Shown here in pieces: positions 1 through 5,344 of a stretch of 5,344 bases of DNA. The position numbers and the translations under genes were made by a program. Within the stretch, counting starts at the first letter, position 1. Each line of letters starts with the position of its first letter. The DNA lies in assembly GCA_947629725.1 (NCBI GenBank), contig CANREU010000113.1, positions 1 through 5,344 of the forward strand, in the 5' to 3' direction. The notes beneath the pieces were generated by a model. It worked only from the letters and a program-made list of their open reading frames with translations. It was not told the DNA's origin and did no database searches. Source of the stretch: an uncultured Clostridia bacterium (GTDB taxonomy: Bacteria; Bacillota; Clostridia; Christensenellales; Borkfalkiaceae).

Positions 1-1935
1 GTTGTTCTCGAAGATGGCAATAAGCAAAGCATGCCGTTCGGGAAGGGAGGTGAGGAGGACGCCCCTCGCCTCGGAGGAGGTGCGGTAGTAGTCGGTGCAA
101 GGGAGGTATTCGCCCTCCTCTTCGAGCTCTTTGAGGTCCACGCGGATCCCGACGGCGTTCGCGTGGACGTCGTAGAGGGCGAGCGCATCCTTTTCGGCGG
201 GGGTGAACACCGTGCCGTACACCTCTTCCGCGCCGATGGTGGAGAGGGTGGGGAAGTTCAGCGCGCCCTTGTTGCTCTTTACGATGTAGTCGCCGAAGAG
301 GAAGTAGACCTCGTCGTCCTCATAGCCGAGGGCGAAGGAGGTGGGAGCGTCCGTTTCCTCGCTGCGGTAGACGAAGTTTGCCCCGTTTACGGTGGCGAGC
401 GTGCCGTTTGTGTCGTACAGCTTGCCGTCATTATCGAGATAGTACAGCCCGCCCTCGAAGTCGGCGCGCATCGCCTTTGCGCCTTCGGGGACGGTCACGT
501 CTGCAAGCGTTTCGCCGTCCGCGCTTTGCGCGATGAACTCCTCTTCGGTGAAGGAACAAACGGTGGCATCTTCATAGGAGACATACAGGTTGCCGTAGAG
601 ATCGCTTGTCAACGCAGAGGGGTTTTTCCCATTGGATTTTGCGACGAGCGTCCCGTCGATTTTGCCATAAAAACTGTTTTGAGTGACGTAATACACGCTA
701 CCGTACACACAGGCAATGCCCTTGATGGTGCCGTTGCTTGAGACGTCGTGCGCCTCAAAGGCCGTGGATTTTTTCGCGTCTTTGCAGACGTACACCTTAT
801 TGTTGCTCACGGCGGCGACCGTCGTGCCGTCCGTCGCAACGAGGGTGGGGGAGAAATTCTCGTCCGTTGAAGCGAGGACGGAGTATTGGTCCGCCGCGGT
901 GTCGTACACGGTCACGCGCTTATTGTCGGTGTCGGCGATGACGACGAGGGACCCCGCCCGCACGACGTCGGAAGCCCCCGAGAGCCGCCCGAGGGAGGAA
1001 GAAGCGGAGGAAATTTCATAGTTCGTGAAGGCTTCCGTCGCCGTATCGTAGGCACGGACGGCTTTCCCGCACAGGCAATAGAGGAGCCCGTTGCGCGGAT
1101 AGAGGGCATTGATATTGTTTGCCGTTACGAGAAGTTTGGAGTTGCCCGAAGTATCGGTGCGGTGCAGACCCGCGCCGTCGGTGAAGTAGAGATTGTCGTT
1201 GAGAGCACACATAGAACCCGGCGTGAGTACACTCGAGGCACTGCTGTCAAGAAGGAAACTGCCGCTTCCCTCGAGAGTTTCTCCGTCGTATTTATATGCG
1301 GTACCGTTCAAAGAGCAATATACTGTTCCCCCCGCGTAGGCGAGGAGAGGAGAACTCTGTTGGCTACTCAAATTCAATACGGTTTTATGGATCGCGTCTT
1401 TGAGAGCAAAGGGTTCTTTGTCCATTTTGAAACGGTGGAGGACGGTAGCGGTGCCTTCACTCACTGTTACTGCATAGAGGACGTCTTCTGCAATAAGGAA
1501 GGTATAAGGGTAGAAGTCCTCGCTCATTTCCTCTTCGGCAAGTTCCCCTTCAAGAGTAAGTTTGAAAAGCCCGGAGGCGCTCGAAAAGAAGAGATGTGTA
1601 TCGTCAGTGAACTGCATCTTGCCGACAGTCACGTCCAAAGTGTCCTTTTTATGTTCCCAAACACGGTATTTATCGTTGGGGTTCGAGCGGTCGTATACAT
1701 AGATCTTTTTTCCGTCCGCAACGGCAATATAACGCTCTCCGACCGCAACCGAAGAGGGCGTTTCGAGATTGAGATAGTTTTCATAGTTCTCCGGCAGGAA
1801 CAGCGAGGCGTTCGCCGCGGGGGAGAGGTCGGTCTCCGCCGCATTCGCTTTCAGCGGCGCAAGGCAGAAAAACCCGCATGCAGAGGCTGCGAGGAGGGCG
1901 GCAAGCAAGAAAATTGTCGTTTTTCGTTTGAACAT
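1..1935 (-). CDS. Exported NHL-like beta-propeller protein, 3' end beyond window
   Basis: The frame is open from ATG at 1935 to the left edge (645 codons, no stop), so the gene is partial at its 3' end. Residues 1-32 look like a Sec signal peptide: MFKRK basic start, a hydrophobic core and an AXA-type cleavage site near ANA-A (30-33). The mature part is a chain of short beta-rich repeats of the form 'YIAVADGKKIYVYD' (69-82), 'LYFTDGAGLHRTD' (249-261), 'VVIADTDNKRVTVYD' (331-345), 'NLYVSYEDATV' (449-459) and 'LYYLDNDGKLYD' (498-508). The ADTDNKRV segment is the hallmark of NHL repeats, so an extracellular beta-propeller is likely; such folds usually bind proteins or glycans. After about residue 590 the repeat pattern ends and an SH3b-like or other terminal domain may begin. 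The next in-frame Met is at 107, inside the propeller, so the first ATG is the only start that keeps the signal peptide. No enzymatic motif is seen, and the ligand is unknown. GC is clearly lower in the region encoding residues 60-230 than in the phage genes. Confidence 0.85.
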   Translation of the reverse strand, partial: MFKRKTTIFLLAALLAASACGFFCLAPLKANAAETDLSPAANASLFLPENYENYLNLETPSSVAVGERYIAVADGKKIYVYDRSNPNDKYRVWEHKKDTLDVTVGKMQFTDDTHLFFSSASGLFKLTLEGELAEEEMSEDFYPYTFLIAEDVLYAVTVSEGTATVLHRFKMDKEPFALKDAIHKTVLNLSSQQSSPLLAYAGGTVYCSLNGTAYKYDGETLEGSGSFLLDSSASSVLTPGSMCALNDNLYFTDGAGLHRTDTSGNSKLLVTANNINALYPRNGLLYCLCGKAVRAYDTATEAFTNYEISSASSSLGRLSGASDVVRAGSLVVIADTDNKRVTVYDTAADQYSVLASTDENFSPTLVATDGTTVAAVSNNKVYVCKDAKKSTAFEAHDVSSNGTIKGIACVYGSVYYVTQNSFYGKIDGTLVAKSNGKNPSALTSDLYGNLYVSYEDATVCSFTEEEFIAQSADGETLADVTVPEGAKAMRADFEGGLYYLDNDGKLYDTNGTLATVNGANFVYRSEETDAPTSFALGYEDDEVYFLFGDYIVKSNKGALNFPTLSTIGAEEVYGTVFTPAEKDALALYDVHANAVGIRVDLKELEEEGEYLPCTDYYRTSSEARGVLLTSLPERHALLIAIFENN

Positions 1936-1941
1936 GCCCCC

Positions 1942-1970
1942 ATTATAGCACGCGCGCGCGAAAATTTCAA
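1942..1970 (-). promoter_or_regulatory. Sigma-A promoter of the propeller gene, predicted leaderless
   Basis: On the minus strand the -35 hexamer TTGAAA (1970-1965, 5 of 6 to consensus) is followed by a 17-bp spacer and the perfect -10 hexamer TATAAT (1947-1942). The spacer ends in TGC, which gives an extended -10 (TGN). The 6-nt discriminator is GGGGGC (1941-1936), which puts the usual +1 position exactly on the A of the ATG at 1935. The five Gs could resemble a Shine-Dalgarno sequence, but they lie only one base from the ATG and would not be in the transcript. The elements are read directly; the start site is inferred from standard sigma-70/A spacing. Confidence 0.85.
1948..1960. repeat. 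Alternating purine-pyrimidine (CG)5 tract in promoter spacer
   Basis: GCACGCGCGCGCG is 13 bases of strict purine-pyrimidine alternation, including five consecutive CG steps. It fills most of the 17-bp spacer between the -35 and -10 boxes of the propeller gene. Such tracts are known to favour Z-form DNA under negative supercoiling; whether that happens here is inference. Confidence 0.7.
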
Positions 1971-2026
1971 CGGTTCAGCCGCCCTTTCGGCAATTTTTCC
2001 TCCCGTCCGCGCGAAAAAAAGTCCCC

Positions 2027-2040
2027 AAAAAAATTTTTTT
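2027..2040. repeat. A7T7 palindromic tract in divergent intergenic region
   Basis: Seven As are followed directly by seven Ts, and another run of seven As lies just upstream (2014-2020). The tract is in the 204-bp gap between the divergent genes starting at 1935 (-) and 2140 (+). A-tracts of this kind are rigid or bent and can bind nucleoid proteins or the RNA polymerase alpha subunit. There is no GC-rich stem beside it, so it is not a convincing intrinsic terminator. Confidence 0.6.
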
Positions 2041-2050
2041 CGGAAATTCG

Positions 2051-2080
2051 GTCATATCGGCAGCCGTTTGTCATATTCGG
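2051..2080 (+). repeat. Imperfect direct repeat GTCATAT(T)CGG, operator-like
   Basis: GTCATATCGG (2051-2060) recurs as GTCATATTCGG (2070-2080), 19 bp apart and so close to two helical turns. Relative to the start site predicted from the -10 at 2085-2090, the copies lie at about -46 to -37 and -27 to -17, on either side of the -35 position. That is a typical layout for an activator or repressor site. The repeats are seen directly; the operator role is inferred. Confidence 0.45.
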
Positions 2081-2081
2081 G

Positions 2082-2090
2082 TGGTATCAT
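2082..2090 (+). promoter_or_regulatory. Extended -10 promoter for the HTH gene at 2140
   Basis: TGGTATCAT combines an extended -10 TGN (2082-2084) with TATCAT (5 of 6 to TATAAT, 2085-2090). At the correct 17-bp distance (2062-2067, AGCCGT) there is no good -35 box, which fits either an extended -10 promoter or one that needs an activator. The predicted start is near 2097, giving a leader of about 43 nt before the ATG at 2140. This is the best rightward promoter visible in the gap. Confidence 0.5.
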
Positions 2091-2104
2091 AAAAATGCAA
2101 ACAA

Positions 2105-2125
2105 ACGTTCGGATTTACGTTCGGA
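2105..2125 (+). repeat. ACGTTCGGA direct repeat in the 5' leader
   Basis: Two exact copies of ACGTTCGGA (2105-2113 and 2117-2125) are separated by TTT, a period of 12. The end of the second copy overlaps the ribosome site GGAAGGAAGG (2123-2132) of the following gene, so a factor bound here could affect translation. The core TTCGG also occurs at 2039, 2047 and 2076, so the whole leader and promoter region is enriched in it. Confidence 0.5.
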
Positions 2126-2139
2126 AGGAAGGCACAAAG

Positions 2140-2763
2140 ATGGAAGGTTACGAATATGCGGAGGTCGCGCTCTATGCTTACGCCCACCTTGAGGATCTCG
2201 CGGAGGGATTGCGGTCGGGCGCGGAGACGAGGGCGCTCCTTTCCTACCGCGCGAGGGACGCCCTTGCGGCGATGGAGAGCGTGGCGGCGGACTATGCTGC
2301 GGCGGAGGAACTTTTGTCCCTCGGGGAGGAAGTGGAGCGTGCGGCGGCGCGGCTCACCGAGGAGGAGAAGCTCCTCTTGGAGCACAAGTATTTCCGCCGT
2401 GCGGAGGTGCTCGCGCGCTACGGCGAGCGGCCGGTCTTTCACGGCACGGTGAGGCACTACTTCCGCCGCCAGCGGGCGCTCCTCGAAAAACTCGCCCTCT
2501 ATTTGGGGGAGGAGGGGTACACGGAGGAGAGCTTCTTTTGCCGCTTCTCGGATTACGCCCCCTTCATGCGGGCGCATGCGGCCCTCAAAAAGGGGAAGCG
2601 GGGGAAGGACGGCGTCCGCCGCAAGCTCGACTATCAGAAGTCGGAGACCTCCTCCCGCGGGGCAGTCTTTCCGCGGAGCAGGAACACGGCGATCCCGGCG
2701 ACGGCGAGGCACCCCAAAGAGATGGCGACGATGTGCGCCGCCGTAAGCCCGCCCCTCTCCTGA
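2140..2763 (+). CDS. Sigma region 4 / ArpU-like HTH protein, probable regulator
   Basis: The start is ATG 2140, 7 nt after a strong GGAAGGAAGG ribosome site (2123-2132). The reading frame stays open far upstream, but no other start has such a site. The 207-residue product is mostly helical. Residues 5-70 are alanine- and glutamate-rich helices. Residues 72-120 ('LTEEEKLLLEHKYF' ... 'VRHYFRRQRALLEKL') match the layout of sigma-70 region 4 and of small phage transcription regulators such as ArpU: a conserved LT-EE helix, a turn around GERPVFHGT, and a recognition helix rich in R and Q. A cytoplasmic DNA-binding role is therefore likely. No sigma region 2 is present. Residues 166-207 lie antisense to the end of the gene at 2634-3332 and differ in character (Ser, Pro, Arg, Ala, little helix), so this tail may be run-on coding after loss of an earlier stop. 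In phages such regulators often stand just upstream of the terminase genes; a host regulator is the alternative. Confidence 0.75.
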   Translation: MEGYEYAEVALYAYAHLEDLAEGLRSGAETRALLSYRARDALAAMESVAADYAAAEELLSLGEEVERAAARLTEEEKLLLEHKYFRRAEVLARYGERPVFHGTVRHYFRRQRALLEKLALYLGEEGYTEESFFCRFSDYAPFMRAHAALKKGKRGKDGVRRKLDYQKSETSSRGAVFPRSRNTAIPATARHPKEMATMCAAVSPPLS

Positions 2764-3332
2764 AGGACGCCGCCCCCTTCGGGGACGGAGGCGGGGAGGT
2801 AGTCCTCGTTCAAGGGGTAGTCGGGGGGATCTCCCTTGAGATACCCGAAGCCCGTTCTGCCCGTTGCGGGGTCCGTCCCGTAGAGGCAGAGGTAGCACTC
2901 CCCGCTCTCCGCGTAGCGCACGCCGTAGAAGGCGTAGTCGGCGGTCGCCGTGCGGAAGAGGTCCTGGCCGAAGGGGGAGGGGGAGCTCGCCGCCTCGTAG
3001 GTGACCGTCACCGTCTCCCTCAAAAAGGGATTGGAGGGGACGAAGCCGAGGGGGCGGAGGTCGGAGGTGCGGCAATACCCGCGCACGGCGCACACTCCCT
3101 CGCCGTTTTCCCCGTATTCGACGGCGCAATACTCCTCCCCCTCTTCGAGGACGCGCACGCAGTAGGTGTAGGGAAGGAGGAAGAGTTCCTCCCCGTCGGG
3201 GGAAGAGAGGAGGGGCGCCTCCCGCGAGAGGACGACAGAGTACCCGCTCCCCGCGGCGGAAGCGGAGAGGGGGCGGACGGGCGCCGTAACGAGAAAGAGG
3301 GCGGAAAACGCGAGAAGAAGGAGTTTTTTCAT
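2634..3332 (-). CDS. Membrane-anchored exported protein with SH3b-like repeats
   Basis: The 232-residue product starts at ATG 3332. It has a signal peptide (MKKLLLLAFSALFLV core, cleavage near ASA-A, 24-27), an extracytoplasmic region of about 170 residues, one C-terminal transmembrane helix (about 197-219) and a short basic-acidic tail (RGKTAPREEVSDF), so it should be anchored outward in the cell membrane. Two SH3b-like stretches are visible: residues 31-93, with the 'LLSSPDG' turn, 'YTYCVRVLEEGEEYCAVEY' and a closing 'GYCRTSDL', and residues 101-166, ending 'GRTGFGYLKGD'. Such domains usually bind cell-wall peptides or glycans. Six cysteines outside the helix (58, 69, 81, 87, 146, 149) could form disulfides. 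GAGG lies only one base before the ATG, a poor ribosome site, and a weak TATCCT -10-like box sits at 3345-3340. It overlaps the convergent gene at its 3' end by 130 bp and diverges from terL across 53 bp. The exact family is not recognised. Confidence 0.8.
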   Translation of the reverse strand: MKKLLLLAFSALFLVTAPVRPLSASAAGSGYSVVLSREAPLLSSPDGEELFLLPYTYCVRVLEEGEEYCAVEYGENGEGVCAVRGYCRTSDLRPLGFVPSNPFLRETVTVTYEAASSPSPFGQDLFRTATADYAFYGVRYAESGECYLCLYGTDPATGRTGFGYLKGDPPDYPLNEDYLPASVPEGGGVLQERGGLTAAHIVAISLGCLAVAGIAVFLLRGKTAPREEVSDF

Positions 3333-3385
3333 GCCTCAAAGGATAGCGCACGCGCCGGGAAAAAACGGAGGAGATTTGGGCGAAA

Positions 3386-4810
3386 ATGAGCGAATTGGTG
3401 AAGAAAATCGCCGCCATCGAGCGCGAGCAGAAGAAGAGGCGGGAAAACGACCGCCTTGCCCGCTACAACACGGGGCGGAAGAAGCACAAAAAGCAGCTCC
3501 TCTTCCATAAGTGCAAGAAGCGCAACCGCTGGGTGTTCGGTGGCAACCGCTCGGGGAAGACGGAGTGCGGCGCGGCGGAGGCGGTGTGGCTCGCCCGCGG
3601 CAACCACCCGTACCGCAAAAATAAGAAGGACGTGTTCGGGTGGGTGGTCTCCCTCACGGCGCAGGTCCAGCGGGACGTGGCGCAGCGGAAGATCCTCTCC
3701 TACCTCCGCCCCGACTGGATCGAGGACATCGTGATGACGAGCGGCAGGAAGGACAGCCCCGCTTCGGGGGTCATCGACCAGATTTTTATCAAAAACGTGT
3801 TCGGCGGGATCTCCGTCATCGGGTTCAAGAGCTGCGATCAGGGGCGGGAGCGCTTTCAGGGGAGCTCCCTCGACTTCGTGTGGTTCGACGAGGAGCCCCC
3901 GCAGGAGATCTACGAGGAGTGCAGGATGAGGGTCGCCGACAGGGAGGGGGACATCTTCGGCACGATGACCCCCTTGAAGGGCCTCACCTTCCTCTATGAG
4001 GAGATCTACCTCAACCCCAAAAACAACCCCGAGGTGTGGTATGAGTTCATGGAGTGGGCAGACAACCCCTTCCTCTCCAAAAAAGAGATCGCCCTCTTGG
4101 AGACGACGATGGACGAGACGACTCTGCAGTCCCGCCGCTACGGAAAATTCTGCACGCGGGAGGGGCTCGTGTACCCCGAGTTCGACGAGAGCGTGCACGT
4201 CATCGAGCCCTTCTCCGTCCCGAAGGAGTGGCAGGACACCGTCTCCATCGACCCGGGACTCAAAAACCCGCTCTCCGCCCATTGGTACGCGGTGGATTTC
4301 GACGGGAACGTCTACGTCGTCGCCGAGCACTATGCGGCGGGGATGGACGTGGACGAGCACGCCCGCGCCCTCTTTGCGATCTCCGAGAAGATCGGCTGGA
4401 AGCGGGACGGGAAGGGGCGGCTCTCCGCCCTCATCGACCCCGCCGCCGGGCAGCGCACCCTCGCCTCCGCGAAGTCGGTGAGCGAGCTCTTCTACGAGCG
4501 GGGGATCCTCGTCGATCCCCGCGTGGAGAAGGACGTGTTCAGCGGGATCGCGCGGGTGAAGAGCTACTTAAAAAGGGGGAACGGCATGCCCGATCTCTAC
4601 ATTTTTTCGAGCTGCCCGCACATGATCCGCGAATTCAAGGGGTACTTTTGGGGGGCGGAGGAGAGCCCCGTAAAGCGGGACGACCACGCGATGGACGAGC
4701 TCCGTTACTACCTCATGAGGCGGCCCCATGTCCCCAAAACGGAGAAAAATGTCTCGGAGATCACGCGGGACAAGGAGAAAAAGATCAGAGCATTGAGGAG
4801 GAAGAGATGA
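3386..4810 (+). CDS. terL: Phage terminase large subunit (packaging ATPase-nuclease)
   Basis: The 474-residue protein is the motor that translocates and cuts phage DNA at the portal of the empty capsid. All expected motifs are visible: Walker A GGNRSGKT (52-59), Walker B VWFDEE with D168 and E169, coupling motif GTMTP (192-196), and an RNase H-like nuclease with acidic residues in SIDPG (D289), ALIDPAAG (D351) and DDHAMDELRY (D433/D437). The order and spacing match the Terminase_6 / T4 gp17-like family, and the length is normal, so the gene looks functional. The N-terminus is very basic. The start at ATG 3386 is preceded by GGAGGAG (3367-3373) at a rather long 12-nt spacing; no nearer in-frame alternative is better. 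The stop overlaps the next start by ATGA, indicating translational coupling. No promoter is evident in the 53-bp gap upstream, so transcription may start inside the opposite gene or need an activator. Confidence 0.97.
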   Translation: MSELVKKIAAIEREQKKRRENDRLARYNTGRKKHKKQLLFHKCKKRNRWVFGGNRSGKTECGAAEAVWLARGNHPYRKNKKDVFGWVVSLTAQVQRDVAQRKILSYLRPDWIEDIVMTSGRKDSPASGVIDQIFIKNVFGGISVIGFKSCDQGRERFQGSSLDFVWFDEEPPQEIYEECRMRVADREGDIFGTMTPLKGLTFLYEEIYLNPKNNPEVWYEFMEWADNPFLSKKEIALLETTMDETTLQSRRYGKFCTREGLVYPEFDESVHVIEPFSVPKEWQDTVSIDPGLKNPLSAHWYAVDFDGNVYVVAEHYAAGMDVDEHARALFAISEKIGWKRDGKGRLSALIDPAAGQRTLASAKSVSELFYERGILVDPRVEKDVFSGIARVKSYLKRGNGMPDLYIFSSCPHMIREFKGYFWGAEESPVKRDDHAMDELRYYLMRRPHVPKTEKNVSEITRDKEKKIRALRRKR

Positions 4811-5076
4811 GCGGCGAAAAACTGCGGGAGGCGATCATGAAGGTCGCCCTCGGCTACACGGTGGGGGAAGTCACCGAGGAATACGGCGTGGAGGGCGGGG
4901 AACTCAAACTTTTGAAGAGAAAGGAGACCCGCAAGGAGGTCCCGCCCGACCTCAAAGCGGTGAAGCTCCTCGAGGAGGAGACGGACTACTCGTCGATGAC
5001 CGACGAGGAGCTCGAACGGGAAAAACGGAGGCTCATAAAGGAGCTCTCCGAAGAAAAGGAGGATACAAGTGAATAA
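4807..5076 (+). CDS. Small HTH-like phage protein, candidate small terminase
   Basis: The 89-residue product starts at ATG 4807, which overlaps the terL stop (ATGA), with GAGGAGG (4795-4801) 5 nt upstream. Residues 4-37 ('REAIMKVALGYTVGEVTEEY', then GVEGGELKLLKRK) suggest a helix-turn-helix. A KEVPPDLKAVKLL segment (43-55) follows; a similar 'VPPD' stretch occurs, from memory, in some phage DNA-recognition proteins that accompany terminases. The C-terminus (60-89) is a charged helix, 'MTDEELEREKRRLIKELSEE', suited to oligomerisation. It lies between terL and the portal gene, and no small subunit precedes terL, so a small-terminase or packaging-accessory role is reasonable but unproven. The alternative is a phage structural or regulatory protein of unknown function. 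Confidence 0.8.
   Translation: MSGEKLREAIMKVALGYTVGEVTEEYGVEGGELKLLKRKETRKEVPPDLKAVKLLEEETDYSSMTDEELEREKRRLIKELSEEKEDTSE
5056..5062 (+). promoter_or_regulatory. Ribosome site fixing a GTG start for the portal gene
   Basis: AAGGAGG ends 6 nt before GTG 5069, an optimal spacing. No ATG in this frame precedes the conserved region until codon 44. The site lies inside the upstream small gene, whose stop (TAA 5074-5076) is 8 bp past the GTG, so the two genes are translationally coupled. Confidence 0.85.
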
Positions 5077-5344
5077 GGAAGAAAAGCTCGAAAAGGCGCG
5101 GGAGGAACGGCGGCGGAAAGAGGTCGTGCGGGCCGTCCGCGAGGACTTTGAGAAGAGGCAGGCGGAGAGGCGGCAGGTGGAACGGGGCTGGCAGCTCAAC
5201 ATGCAGTTCGCCGCGGGAAACCAATTCTGCGACATCGGCGCCGCGGGGGAGCTCGAGGAGGAGGATCCGACCTTCTATTGGCAGTCGCGGAGGGCGTTCA
5301 ACCACATCGCGCCCACTCTCGACACCCGCATGGCGCGGCTCGCG
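5069..5344 (+). CDS. Phage portal protein, N-terminal part, cut by window end
   Basis: The frame is open from GTG 5069 to the right edge (92 codons). The first 38 residues form a highly charged helix rich in E, K and R. Then comes 'VERGWQLNMQFAAGNQFCDI' (about 39-58) and 'WQSRRAFNHIAPTLDTRMAR' (about 71-90). The pattern of an aromatic '-W-', a 'GNQ-C/W' turn and then 'R-FN-I-P-LDTRMARLA' is what I know from P22-like and related portal proteins, where it precedes the stem/wing core. A portal forms the dodecameric ring at the capsid vertex on which terminase docks, and the gene position right after the packaging genes agrees. The diagnostic core lies beyond the window, so the family name rests on the N-terminal motif and gene order. 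Confidence 0.8.
   Translation, partial: MNKEEKLEKAREERRRKEVVRAVREDFEKRQAERRQVERGWQLNMQFAAGNQFCDIGAAGELEEEDPTFYWQSRRAFNHIAPTLDTRMARLA

Noticed and set aside
1876..1890. Lipobox at 'AASAC' in the propeller protein's signal peptide
   Set aside because: The -3 position is Ala rather than Leu/Val/Ile, the hydrophobic stretch continues past the Cys, and a good AXA signal peptidase I site follows at residues 30-33.
2014..2040. A-tract plus T-tract as a bidirectional terminator
   Set aside because: No GC-rich inverted repeat flanks the runs, and the genes on both sides diverge from this region, so no transcript needs ending here.
2068..2090. TTGTCA (2068-2073) as the -35 partner of TATCAT (2085-2090)
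   Set aside because: The spacer is only 11 bp, far below the 16-18 bp needed. The TGG directly before TATCAT explains promoter activity better as an extended -10.
886..2139. Long open plus-strand frame upstream of the HTH gene start
   Set aside because: It is antisense to the propeller gene and then crosses the intergenic region; its translation is low-complexity and has no ribosome site. The real start at 2140 has a strong site, so the upstream part is fortuitous openness in GC-rich DNA.
2610..2621. CGGCG-TC-CGCCG inverted repeat as a terminator for the minus-strand gene
   Set aside because: The loop is only 2 nt, the stem is 5 bp, and the nearest T-run on the minus strand is about 20 nt further on, so it does not fit an intrinsic terminator.
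2071..3417. 448-codon minus-strand open frame
   Set aside because: Its translation is dominated by Arg, Pro and Leu, typical of the shadow frame of GC-rich genes. The 2634-3332 frame in the same area has a clear signal peptide and membrane helix.
3329..4360. 343-codon minus-strand open frame opposite terL
   Set aside because: It is antisense to the motif-bearing ATPase region of terL and rich in Val, Leu, His and Pro, with no recognisable domain.

Overview
The window looks like chromosomal DNA of a GC-rich anaerobic Bacillota (Clostridia-like) bacterium at the edge of a prophage or prophage-derived block. The reasons are strong AGGAGG-type ribosome sites, a near-perfect vegetative sigma-A promoter, Gram-positive-style exported proteins and a tailed-phage packaging operon. 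A more exact placement, such as a Christensenellales/Borkfalkiaceae-like gut lineage, is only a guess from codon and composition style.

Layout, left to right. Positions 1-1935 on the minus strand hold the first 645 codons of a large exported beta-propeller protein. Its 3' end lies beyond the left edge. Its promoter (TTGAAA, 17 bp, TATAAT) is placed so that the predicted transcript begins on the A of the ATG, which would make the mRNA leaderless. A 204-bp divergent intergenic region follows. It contains an A7T7 palindrome, a pair of GTCATAT(T)CGG repeats, an extended -10 promoter reading right, and a pair of ACGTTCGGA repeats that runs into the ribosome site of the next gene. Positions 2140-2763 (+) encode a 207-residue protein with a sigma-region-4/ArpU-like helix-turn-helix. 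Its last 42 codons lie antisense to the end of the next gene. Positions 2634-3332 (-) encode a signal-peptide protein with SH3b-like repeats and a C-terminal membrane anchor.

From 3386 rightward is a tightly packed phage operon: terminase large subunit (complete, motifs intact), an 89-residue HTH-like small protein joined to it by a 4-bp ATGA overlap, and the first 92 codons of a portal-type protein that starts at GTG and overlaps the small gene by 8 bp. No small terminase gene precedes terL. The 89-residue protein is the best candidate for that role.

How the genes may work together: the terminase-portal group would form the DNA-packaging machine of a tailed phage. The HTH protein at 2140 sits where ArpU/RinA-type late regulators often sit, upstream of the packaging genes, but it is separated from terL by an oppositely oriented membrane-protein gene. 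That membrane protein could be a phage cargo (moron) gene or a host gene at the prophage boundary. Nothing in the window identifies an integrase, an att site, a CRISPR array, a tRNA or an rRNA.
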